From Agrostemma githago (Eukaryota; Streptophyta; Magnoliopsida; Caryophyllales; Caryophyllaceae): a DNA stretch of 64,000 bases. Below the pieces are notes generated by a model. The model was not told where the DNA came from, made no database searches, and was given only the letters and a program-made list of their open reading frames with translations. The translations under genes were made by a program, and so were the position numbers. How positions within the stretch are numbered: position 1 is the stretch's first letter; each line of letters starts with the position of its first letter. Shown here one piece after another: positions 50,516 through 59,592 of the stretch. The stretch lies in assembly GCA_958450325.1 (NCBI GenBank), contig OY288241.1, forward strand, positions 44,777,978 through 44,841,977, given 5' to 3'.

Positions 50516-50810
50516 TCTCCTAACCCTCTATAGCTCCCAAAAGCTCGTTCCGAGCTTCAAAAACCTACTTCCCTTCACAGAATCAAAGCTCAAACAATGA
50601 CCACTCTTCCCTAGGAATCACTTCCACTTCACACCTATCACAATAAACTCAAATAACACATCAAATTCCCTCCCTCACATCGCTCATCAATCAATCCAAG
50701 TAATCGAGAAATTCACAAAACAAAACAAACTACAAGGGATAGAGATATATACAAAGAGACGGTTCTTGTGGAACTCCGTCAAACCAAGGTGGTACATTCT
50801 TCAATCTTTT

Positions 50811-52187
50811 TCAACAACCAAAATTAGTTCCATCTCCATCAAGGGCACGAAGGAACAAGTCGAAGGCCCTAGCAAAGTCTTCAATCAAGCTCGAGATATA
50901 ACCGACCACATACCAAGGCTCTTCATGGCCTTGCCTTGACGTTCCCGGGGCATCCCGATCTTCCAAGTTCAACGACTTGAACTTGTACTTTTGGTCTTTG
51001 GGAATATACCCAAACGTCCACCGGTCTTCATGTGGCCCCAAGGGAGGCTCGTCCTTCTCCTTGCTTTTCAACTTCTCATCAAGCCCATGATATGGGCACT
51101 CATCCTCTCCACTCTCGGAGTCATCATCCTCAAGTTCACAAGAGTTCTTGTTCAAGCTTTGTCCCGACTCAACCCCTAGATCAATGTCTTTCGTGGCTTG
51201 GATCATTTTGCAAGACTCATCATTTGTAGGCGAAGTGTTACCTTGGAGGTCAAACACTAACTTCTCTTCGCCTAGCTCGAAGGTGATCCTATCATTCTTC
51301 ACATCGATCATAGCACCGGCGGTGTGTAGAAATGGGCGCCCAAGGATAATGGGAGTGAAAGCATTTTCCGGCATGTCGAGCACAATGAAGTCAACCGGAA
51401 TGAAGAACTTCCCAATTTGTACCGGCACATCCGCAAGCATCCCCAATGGTCGGTTGAATGAACTATCGGCCATTTGGAGTGTAACGGATGTACGCTTAAG
51501 CTCCTTCATCCCAAGTCGGCAACAAATATAATAGGGGATGATGCTCACACTCGCACCCAAGTCACATAATGCCCTCTCGATCTTATAATTACTTATGGTG
51601 CAAGGGATCGAGAAACTACCCGGATCCTTCAACTTTGGAAGCGTAGAACCATGAATAAAATCGCTCACCACCCTTATGAACGCAATGGTCTCTTCCTTGT
51701 CGATGGATCTCTTCCTAGCCAAGATATCTTTCATGAATCTTCCATATGTCGGGATTTGGGTAAGTAGCTCGGTGAATGGGACACTAACATCCAATTTCTT
51801 CACAATGTTAAGGAATTTTTCATATTGAGAATCTACCTTGGTCTTCATTTGCCTAGTTGGGAAAGGTAACTTGATTTGGATCTTGTTTTGCTCAATAGGG
51901 GAAGACTCTTCAAATGACACCTTCCTTTTACCCTTGTCTTTTGGTTGAAGTGGGGGAAGCTTGTCTTCTTGGGGTCTCTCGATCTCCCATAAGACTTGCT
52001 CCTCCATTGGATTATCAAAGCTTGATCCTTCTTGATTTGGAGGCACAACTTCCTTCATTGCTTCTTGCTCACTAGAAAACACGGGAGGATTATAGGTGGC
52101 ACCACTCCTTAAGGTGACGGCATTGACATGCTCAAAACTCGGAGTTACCCCTTGAGGAGGTAATTGCCCTCTTTGTCTTGAAGAACT
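50811..52187 (-). pseudogene. Retropepsin-like aspartic protease domain (Athila type)
   Basis: An open stretch in the gag frame, 459 codons from the last upstream stop to its own stop; the first ATG is at 52082 (423 residues from there). The motif AVTLRSG, typical of the gag-protease linker in Athila-like elements, lies just upstream of that ATG. Counted from the ATG, residues 85-150 match the linker pattern (LTQIPTYGRFMKDIL), and the protease core follows with ALCDLGASVSIIP (catalytic Asp174) and IILGRPFL at 245-252. The protease normally matures the Gag-Pol polyprotein. The last 120 residues or so are acidic and do not resemble reverse transcriptase, and the frame ends without one. It is cut off from gag by TGA at 52188-52190, so it is called a pseudogene. 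Confidence 0.82.
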
Positions 52188-53996
52188 TCACGATGCAAGT
52201 TGTGATACTTGATTCTCAATCATCTTCATGTGAGTTTTCATTTCCTTGTTATCCATTAGAATTTGAGCAATGGTTCCTTGTTGTGACATTTGTGTCTCCA
52301 ATTGCCTCTTTTGCATTTATTGAGTATTCCTTTGCATATCCATCATTTGCTTTTGTATGTCGAAATCTCGTGGTGGGGATGATGTTATGCGGAGTATCGG
52401 TGAGGGCTAATGGAGTACCATAACCATGAATAGGAGACCGGCTCCTCGGCTTGCTTTGTTGGTTATTGCCTTGAGTTGCTTGTTGTTGACGGTTCCCTTG
52501 GAACCCATGAGAATTGCCTTGATTAAGGCCTTGATTGTTGCCATGGTTGTGGTTTTGATAGCCTTGGTTGAAGTTCCTTGTTGGAACCCTTGATTGTTGT
52601 TGAATGAACCTTGGTTACTTTGCTTGAAGTTGTTGAAAGGCCTTGAGTTGCCTTGGTAACCTTGGTTGTTGTCCCTTAAGGGAGGTGGAACATAGGGACG
52701 ATGTTGTTGTTGGTGTTGAAAGGCTTGTTGTTGAGGGACTTGATTGGAAGCTTGGTATTGATTAGAGTAGGAGGCACCTTGCTTGAATGCTTGAAAAGCA
52801 TTCACTTGTTCAATACTTCCTCTACAATTCATAGGATCATGACCAACGATTCCACAAGTATCACACATCCCATAATAAGGCAAAGGAGGTGCAAATCCCA
52901 AAGCATTCACTTCATAAATTGAGGCTTGGTTGGAGGAACCAATGCTTTGAACTTGAGTGAGGTGACCTTGGAGCTTCTTGTCAATGGTCTCCATGTGTGT
53001 CTTCAATTGAACTCCAAGGTCAATGCTTAATTGAGTTATAGCATCGACCTCGTGCCTACCTCCTCGATTTGCCTTCCTAGGCCTAGAGTATTGTGAATTA
53101 TGCACCGCCATCTCTTCGATTCTCGCCCAAGTTTGGTCGTCATCGACCTCGGTGAATCTACCATTGGAGCCCATATTGAGTATAGTCCTTGAGTCCTCAT
53201 AAAGACCGTTCCAAAATTGTTGGACCAAGAACCATTGTGAAAGTCCGTGGTGGGGGCACGATCTCACCAAAGATTTAAACCGCTCCCAAGCTTCATAAAG
53301 ACTCTCTTCATCCCGTTGTTGGAAACCGGTGATGGAGGCCCTAAGCAAATTAGTCTTCTCAGGAGGGTAGAAAGTTTGGTAGAACGCCAATGCAAGCTTT
53401 TTCCAAGTGTCGATGCCCATGGTTGCCCTATCAAGACTCTTGATCCATTGCTTCGCTTTTCCAATTAATGAGAATGGAAATAATACTCATCGGATTTGAT
53501 CTTGAGTAACCCCGGGTTGAGAGATAGCGTCGCAATAATCGGAGAAAGTCTCCATGTGTTGGTGCGGGTCTTCAGTGGGCAAACCACTAAATTGATTCCT
53601 TTCCACAAGTTGGATGAAGTGAGTCTTGGCCGTAAAATTTCCGGCATAAGCGGCCGGTAGAGCATTGGGTCCCGGCAAGACGTCTTCCGTGAATGTAGAG
53701 TGAGAAGAAAACTTAGGCATTCTTGGATATAAGGGAGAAGATGGTGGTGTAGACGGTGTTGATGTAGATGAAGAGGTGGAACTAGGAGAAGAATATCCAG
53801 AGGGATTGGTGAAATTCCCTTCGCCCGTCTCTTGAAATGCTTGCTCAAAATTGTTTCCTTGAGCTTGCTCTTGACAAGTATTGCTTGCACTTGGTTGAGA
53901 GATCCTAACCCGGTTAATCGTCCGTTGGCGAAAGGCTCGAAAAAGCCTCTCTGGCTCTGGATTAAAGAGAAAGAATTCGCCTCCCCGCCTAGGCAT
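52188..53996 (-). pseudogene. Athila-like gag, broken
   Basis: A capsid-nucleocapsid gene read from ATG 53996. Visible parts are an N-terminal arm rich in Ser/Pro/Thr (residues 50-90) and the Athila-type gag core with QLVERNQFSGLP near 130-141, continuing after the first stop through LFPFSL. A perfect CCHC zinc knuckle follows, CDTCGIVGHDPMNC (52865-52824), then a long Gln/Asn-rich tail. Breaks: TGA at 53487-53489; a segment between about 52575 and 52400 that reads better in another frame, implying two compensating indels (or one indel and its correction); TAA at 52317-52319; and TGA at 52188-52190. Gag would form the virus-like particle that packages element RNA. In this copy it cannot be translated through. 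Confidence 0.85.
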
Positions 53997-54210
53997 ACAC
54001 TACACACTAGAACAAATGTGAGAACACCTAGTGCTTTATGGGCACTAGGTAACGACAATAAACAAGCACAACTAGAGACAAAGAGAAAAGAAGGAAATAA
54101 AACTAAGGAAACAAGAAAAATCTAGAGAATATGCACAAGAGGTGATAGAAGAGCACAAAGAAGAGTAACTAAGTCTAGAAATAAGCAAACAAAGTCTAAA
54201 CAATGCACCG
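53997..54210 (-). other. Leader between PBS and gag
   Basis: About 214 bp, AT-rich, without a supportable frame of its own. It is the normal place for a retrotransposon leader and packaging signal; nothing specific can be recognised. Confidence 0.55.
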
Positions 54211-54228
54211 TCCCCGGCAACAGCGCCA
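54211..54228 (-). other. Primer-binding site, tRNA-Asp
   Basis: On the element strand TGGCGCTGTTGCCGGGGA begins three bases after the LTR end. It matches the 3' end of plant tRNA-Asp, the primer known for Athila-type elements, with one mismatch (T where the second PBS in this window has C). Confidence 0.85.
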
Positions 54229-55336
54229 AATTGATGGTGGGATTTGTCGTGGATCCCGCCACCAAATAAATAACCGGCTAGCACCTAACGGTAGTTAGGG
54301 TAAGTCGGGTCGTGTCCACGGAGACGGTGTCGCAAGGTTTAGACTAGGTCGGCCTAGAACGAGGCTACGCTACCAAACAAACACAAAGAGCTACCAATTG
54401 ATGAATTATGATGAGAGGAGAAGAGGGAATTGGACTAACAATAAACTTGACTATAACAAGGTTAAAACGGAATAACAAAACACAAACTAAACAATGAACT
54501 AAAGAAATAATGACTAACAAATAAGATAAATTCAAATATGGAAAGAAGTGGGTTAGGTCGGGTTCATAAGTGTAGTAGGGTGACTTGGGTAGTCAAGGGT
54601 GTAGGTGTCTCCTAATCGTTAGACTCGGTCCGGGCTCTCGCAACTTAAACCGATGTCGAGGTAGGTCCAGGCTCTCGCAACTTAGACCCTAGTCCGCACT
54701 CTCGTGACCACGACTATCCTCAACATGATCACATACAAGACAAACAATGAGTAGAGGAAGACTAGCATGAGAAGCATGGCCACTACAACTCATACAAGCA
54801 TATCAACAAACACATGGTGCCAAATATGTGACTAACAACAAAGATTCACCCTTTACCCCCAATCAAACCCTAATCACCCAAATTCTACCCTTAATCCCCC
54901 TACTAACCCACAAGTAATCTACTCACTCATAATCAATGATAAACTAACAACAATAAGAGAAAACAACATCACAACCCTAACGTCCATTATCAAGAACAAT
55001 ATGAACAATAACAATAAACACTAAGTGGAGATTCAAACTTGAAATAATAACAAAGAACAAGAGTAAAGAAGGATTATACCAACAATAAGATGAAGAAAAG
55101 ATGATAACTTGCATAAATAGGAAACCCAAATAAATCCCAAGGTTGCCAAGCTTGGAGAAATCTTCAAGTATCTTCTTAATACAAGAACTAATTAACTAAG
55201 ATTAACAAGGATTAACTAATGATTAAAGAGAGATTAAATCTAATGTGAGGAATACTAATCTAGGGTTTGAATGTTTGTAGAGAGGCTTAAGAGAGTCTAG
55301 GTTAAGGTAAGATACATAAACAATACAAGAGGGAAG

Positions 55337-55344
55337 TATATATA
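55337..55344 (-). promoter_or_regulatory. TATA box of the 5' LTR
   Basis: TATATATA in the context CCCTATATATACTTCCC on the minus strand, about 55 bp past the last GC palindrome in element direction. The probable transcription start lies 25-35 bp further; that is inference. Confidence 0.68.
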
Positions 55345-55395
55345 GGGGTACAAGAATGAAGGAGGGAGAAAAAAGAAAGTTCGGCTACAGCACGC

Positions 55396-55523
55396 CGGTC
55401 CCAACTGGGACGGGATCATCCCGACCGGGACGGCCGGTGGTCCCGACCGGGACGGCCTGGCAGTGGCTCCTCTAAAAGCGCACTTCATCCCCGACGGGAT
55501 GAGGTGCATACCCGTCGGGGATG
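55396..55523 (-). promoter_or_regulatory. U3 module: 13-bp hairpin plus GC palindromes
   Basis: Hairpin arms at 55486-55498 and 55511-55523 are perfect and identical to those in the truncated LTR. Near-palindromes GTCCCGACCGGGAC and its variants follow at about 55399-55455. One 20-bp unit fewer than in the 3' LTR. Confidence 0.6.
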
Positions 55524-55863
55524 AGTCTTGTAGGCCTCCAATATGATTCTTTTGGTTCCACCTTGCTTCACATGAACTTCTCATCGATTCTCGGGACTCG
55601 GGATCGGGTCTCGGAGGCTCGGGATTGGATCCCAAGGTCTCGGGGTCGAATCCAAGGCATCGAGTGATCGTTCCTCCGCTTCGTTGGCTCCGAAGAGTTT
55701 ATGTATTGAGTCAGAATCACTCCAACTCCTCACGAATGGTTTCGGGAACCTGAAACGAGCTAGAGGAAGCATAAGTAGCCCATGAATCGCTCCCAAGGAG
55801 CGATTCCACGAGGAAAATGGGACCAAAATACTACGAAATAGGCACTACAAACTACACTTATCA

Positions 55864-56050
55864 ACTAACTAGCACCGTCCCCGGCAACGGCGCCAAATTG
55901 ATGTTGGGTCTTGGGATTCCTACTTCTTGCCTCCACCTTGGAGGCCGTGGAGGTTGGCTAGGCTCGAGCGCTTCTTGGGCCTTCATTATGATGTCGGTAG
56001 CGCGTTCGACTTGCTCCTCCATGCCCTTGAGGGCTACGGTTGAAGGAGAG
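55864..56050 (-). mobile_element. Retroelement fragment with a second PBS
   Basis: Directly after the LTR end TTATCA come 14 bp and then a perfect tRNA-Asp PBS on the minus strand (55895-55878), spacer AAT, and TGATGTTGGG at 55899, which looks like the end of another LTR. The sequence to 56050 does not match the LTRs in this window. It includes a 65-codon minus-strand frame that reads on through the PBS (Met at 56058). It may be the PBS region of a different element into which the minus-strand element inserted, or a recombination product. Unresolved. Confidence 0.55.
55878..55895 (-). other. Second primer-binding site, tRNA-Asp
   Basis: TGGCGCCGTTGCCGGGGA on the minus strand, the exact plant tRNA-Asp 3' complement, 1.67 kb from the other PBS and in the same orientation. 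Only 14 bp separate it from the start of the complete LTR. Confidence 0.8.
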
Positions 56051-56347
56051 TCCACCATCCTAGGTTTGACAGAGTTCCTAAAAAACCGTCATGTTGTATA
56101 TTCCCCCTTCCTCTTCTGTAGAGTACTTGTGCTTGTATTTGTGTGTTTTATCTCTTGATTTTGTTATTTTTGTGGTATTCTTGTAATATTGGATTGTTGA
56201 TGAGCGTTGTGAGGGAGAGAATTTGATGTTTTGTTTGAGTTTATTGTGATAGGTGAAGTGAAAGTGACTCCTAGAAAGGAGTGGTTAGTGATAGAGCTTG
56301 GATCGTGAGTAAGGAAGTCGGTTTTTGGGGTCCTGGGAGTCATGAAG

Positions 56348-56520
56348 ACCCTTCCCGAGCGGGAATGGAGTGTCGTCCCGACCGGGATGGGGCCGTCCCG
56401 ATCGGGATGAGGGTGCCATAAATAGAGTCCACTGGAGTGCCATCCCGACCGGGAAGGGAGCTTTCCGATCGAGACGGGTGTGACATCCCGACCGGGATCA
56501 TCCATCCCGACCGGGATGGT
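56348..56520 (+). promoter_or_regulatory. Internal GC palindrome cluster, right arm
   Basis: Seven or eight units of the kind ATCCCGACCGGGATG or GTCCCGATCGGGATG. A TATA-like ATTATATACCCC begins about 50 bp downstream, the same spacing as in the LTR U3. Confidence 0.58.
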
Positions 56521-57282
56521 CCCCTACTCCTTTTTGGTGCCTCTTCTTCGACATTGAAGCCCACCCAACCATTATATACCCCCACCCAACCTCCCTACCT
56601 TTCTTGCTCATATCATACCACCCACATACTTCATCTTCATATCCTCACTTCATCTTCTATCTACTTTAGACCGGTATACACACCAATTTCCACCCCCTCA
56701 CACCATTATAAACCCACTACCTTAGCCATGCGGTTTTCTCAAGCTTGAAGAAGGATGACAATGACGACAACAAGCAAGTGCCTATATTGATCATTGAGAC
56801 GATGGAGCGAGTGAGTTGCTAACCGGTCGGTATGGCAACTATCCTTTCTTTTCCGTTTTTTATTGCTTGTTTTCCCCTTGTTTATCCCCTTCCCCTTTGT
56901 CATGGTAGCCTTCGAGGCCTTGGTATATGGTTGCTCCCGACTCTCAATGACGTGACCACATCGAGAGTCATTTCAAAATCCAAAATTTACAAGTTTTTCA
57001 CCCCTTTTGTTGGATTTAATCGGATTTAGGCGGAATCCGGGCTAGGTGACTTGATTACACCTAGCCCTCCCCTCCCATTTCCTTTTATTTCCTTCTTTTT
57101 ATTTTCTTCCCCCTTCCATATCTTTTCTTGTCTCGGCCCATGGTGACTTGACTACACCTCGGCCGGACGCCTTCTACCCTTTTCTCCACTTTATTTTTGA
57201 TTTTTAGCTTTATTTTCATAGTTTCTTTTATTTTCTTTTGTGCTCCCATGCACTACGGTCGAGCATGAGGACATTGCTCGGC

Positions 57283-57298
57283 TTAAGTGTGGGGGAGT
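57283..57298 (+). other. Internal polypurine tract, right arm
   Basis: TTAAGTGTGGGGGAGT, identical over 16 bases to the true PPT at 59030-59045 and 1.75 kb upstream of it. It is followed by GATATTC instead of the LTR start. Confidence 0.65.
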
Positions 57299-58174
57299 GA
57301 TATTCTAGCATAGTTAGCTTTATTTTTGTAGTTTTTCGAAAAATCTTTAAAAACCTTAAAATTTTGAAATTTTTTCACAAAAATCAAAAAGATTTTCCTT
57401 TCGTGTGTTTTCCTATTATGTCGATGTATCGTGTATTTGTTGTGTTGTGCGTGTTTTGCCTCCCTTTTTCGTTATACGTTACTTGAATCACCGATAGCTT
57501 TGGAGAACCTTCAGGACTTCCGGTAACATCTTATCCCTTTTTCTTCTTTATCTCTTGTGGAGTTTGGAGGAGATTGTGATGTTGTGTGCTCGGGAGGAGC
57601 TTTGTAAAGTTTGGTTGATTTGGTGTCTTGTTTGGAAGCTTGGGGTGGTGTTTGTGTTGTTTGTTTGTTTTGTTTTGTTTTATTTTGTTTTATGGCCTGT
57701 TGTTTCTTTTTCTTTTGTTTTTGTCGCGTCTTTGTTTTGTGTTGTGTCTTGTGTGTAAAAGGTTTTCGAAAACCCGGTTTAGAGGCTAGTGTGCGAGTGT
57801 TTACTTTCCCTTTCTAGTAGTATAGATCGAGTCTTGGACTTTGGTCTAGTAGAATGACCCTAAATCAATGATTTCGTTGGTTTCTTATCTTGAGTCCACC
57901 TAGCTTACTAGGGATTTACTACGGGATTTGCATTTTGACCATTTTGACCACCCCCGGTGTGAAAAGGCCTTGGTTGCCGAGTCCCGTCCCTTAGGTGACC
58001 GTGTTTGAAATTTTTTGATTAGTCCAAGTTCTCCACCTTTTTGTGGGTTTGAAAGGGGATGCGCAACCCCGATATACCCATTACCCTACCTCCTACACAT
58101 ATCCACACAATAATTTGCAACTTGTTGATTTCTCTCTTTCTAAATTGTCAAGAAATGCCAAAAAAGCCAAATTA

Positions 58175-58335
58175 AGCAAAAAAGGGCAAAGAAAAGAAAA
58201 TGAAAGAAAATGAAAGAAAGAAAAGATTGAAGAAAAAGAAAAGGCACAAAAGCCAAAAAGAAAATAGAAAAGAAGAAAAAGAAATGGCATGGCAAAACAA
58301 AGCAAAAATGCAAAAGAAGAAGAAAATGCCAAAAG
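58175..58335 (+). other. Purine-rich tract, right arm
   Basis: A/G-rich runs such as GAAAATGAAAGAAAG, the inverted equivalent of the tract in the left arm. Confidence 0.55.
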
Positions 58336-59026
58336 AAAATCGTCTCACAAAAATAGAAACCTCACACCTCACAAAATAAGCCTTTTACCGACTATTACCG
58401 TGAAGAGCCTACCAAAGGACCGAGTCCCAAGGAAGGATGATAGCGGTAATGGTCGGTCTTCCCTCATTTTGCAATTATTTCCACCTTTTTACTTGGACTA
58501 GTTAGGCGGTTTCAGACATGGGACGACCCTCTTGGCTCATTTTTAAAGGGGGCAGGGTCTCACTTACCTACAGTGTCGACTAACACCGTGGTTCATCCTT
58601 TTTCCATCCCGCCGATCGTCCCGTAGTACGTTCTTAGAAGGTTAGGAGGAACCGAGGTAAGTTACCAACGTTTTTATTGCTTTGTCGTCATGCTATTAGG
58701 GTTTTGTCCATTTTTGGTTTGTATTGCTAGCTTGGGAACGTTGTCACTTGCCTTGAGTCCTAAACCGATGCTTCTTTCACCGCTTGTTTGAGGGAAGCGG
58801 TATTTCTTTTCTTTTGGGTGCAACCTTTTGTGTGTTTATTTGTGTGCTTGTTTGTTTATGTGTTTTTGTGTCCAGTTGCATCCACAGTTTTGTCGCAAGA
58901 CCCCACTTGCCTTGCGGAGTGCACTTTTCCTCTAAGTGTACTCGCGTGAGTTGAAAGGGCGTAGGGTGCGCTAATACCCACTCGGCTAGTTTAGTAGTTA
59001 GTATGTGCTTACTCGAGGGCGAGTAA

Positions 59027-59045
59027 GGGTTAAGTGTGGGGGAGT
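59027..59045 (+). other. Polypurine tract of the plus-strand element
   Basis: GGGTTAAGTGTGGGGGAGT immediately precedes the LTR start TGATAAGTG, as in the minus-strand element. Confidence 0.85.
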
Positions 59046-59385
59046 TGATAAGTGTAGTTTGTAGTGCCTATTTCGTAGTGTTTTGGTCCCATTTTCCTTG
59101 TGGAATCGCTCCTTGGGAGCGATTTATGGGCTACTTATGCTTCCTCTAGTTCGTTTCAGGTTCCCGAGACCATTCATGAAGAGTTGGAGCAATTCCGACT
59201 CAATACATACACTTTTCGGAGCCAACGAAGTGAAGGAACGATCACTCGATGCCTTGGATTCGACCCCGAGACCTTGGGACCCAATCCCGAGCCTCCGAGA
59301 CCCGATCCCGAGTCCCGAGAATCGATGAGAAATCCATGTGAAGCAAGGAGGGACCAAAAGGATCATATTGGAGGCCTACAAGACT

Positions 59386-59532
59386 CATCCCCGACGGGTA
59401 TGACCTCATCCCGTCCGGGATGAAGGAGCAAAACGAAGAGCTGCTGTTTTGGGTCCATCCTGACCGGGAGCAGCTCCTCCCGGCCGGGACCGACCCCTTC
59501 CCGACCGGGACCACCTCCTCCTGGCCGGGATG
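59386..59532 (+). promoter_or_regulatory. U3 module: hairpin plus GC palindromes
   Basis: CATCCCCGACGGG (59386-59398) faces CCCGTCCGGGATG (59410-59422) with one mismatch and an 11-bp loop. Further units such as TTCCCGACCGGGAC and CCCGGCCGGGAC follow, and the TATA box starts about 53 bp beyond the last one. Confidence 0.58.
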
Positions 59533-59584
59533 GGCCACCTGGCAGCCGCACTCCTTTCTTTCTTCTCCTTTCCACTTGTAACCC

Positions 59585-59592
59585 TATATATA
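59585..59592 (+). promoter_or_regulatory. TATA box of the plus-strand LTR
   Basis: TATATATA within AACCCTATATATACTCTTCCC-like sequence, about 540 bp into the LTR. It matches the sequence and position in the other two LTRs. Confidence 0.68.

Larger units (their letters stand above)
47813..50810 (-). other. Gene-free 3' internal region of the minus-strand element
   Basis: About 3 kb with no domain recognisable in any frame, although pol or envelope-like genes might be expected here. Visible contents in element direction: a GC palindrome cluster (50515-50323), a TATA-like TTGTATACCCC (about 50270), a second polypurine tract (49573-49556), a 13-G run on the plus strand (49377-49389), a long purine-rich tract (48660-48500) and the PPT. 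Short frames rich in Phe/Ser on the plus strand are translations of the pyrimidine strand of that tract. The right arm carries the same region inverted, so it is a conserved part of the family and not random decay. Confidence 0.75.
46441..55863 (-). mobile_element. Athila-like element, gag-protease only, 3' LTR truncated
   Basis: A minus-strand Ty3/gypsy element of 9.4 kb. In element order it has a 5' LTR (55863-54232), spacer ATT, a tRNA-Asp PBS (54228-54211), a leader, gag (53996-52188), protease (52187-50811), about 3 kb without genes, a PPT (47812-47794) and a 3' LTR (47793-46441) missing its last 300 bp or so. No reverse transcriptase, RNase H or integrase motif is visible in any frame between the protease and the 3' LTR, so the element is non-autonomous in structure as well as carrying stops. 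The two LTRs are very alike, apart from one 20-bp repeat unit and scattered substitutions. They are closer to each other than to the plus-strand LTR, which supports pairing them. Confidence 0.85.
54232..55863 (-). repeat. 5' LTR of the minus-strand element, complete
   Basis: 1,632 bp, beginning TGATAAGTGTAG and ending CCACCATCA on the element strand. Inside, in element order, are a 13-bp perfect hairpin (55523-55486), a cluster of three GC near-palindromes (about 55447-55400), a TATA box (55344-55337) and the GCGAGAGCCCGG motif pair (about 54690-54629). A complete LTR should contain promoter, transcript start and polyadenylation signals. I can point only to the TATA box with any assurance. 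Confidence 0.9.
56051..59026 (+). other. Gene-free 3' internal region of the plus-strand element
   Basis: About 3 kb without a recognisable protein, the inverted counterpart of 47813-50795. Contents in order are a GC palindrome cluster (56348-56520), TATA-like ATTATATACCCC (about 56570), an internal polypurine tract (57283-57298) and a purine-rich tract (58175-58335). Retention of the same layout in two diverged copies implies the layout is ancestral to the family. Confidence 0.72.

Noticed and set aside
55878..55895. tRNA-Asp gene
   Set aside because: Only the 18 bases complementary to the tRNA 3' end are present, next to LTR ends. No cloverleaf surrounds them.
55861..56058. 65-codon minus-strand frame
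   Set aside because: It runs through the primer-binding site into the LTR junction and matches no family I recognise. It is kept only as part of the unresolved fragment.
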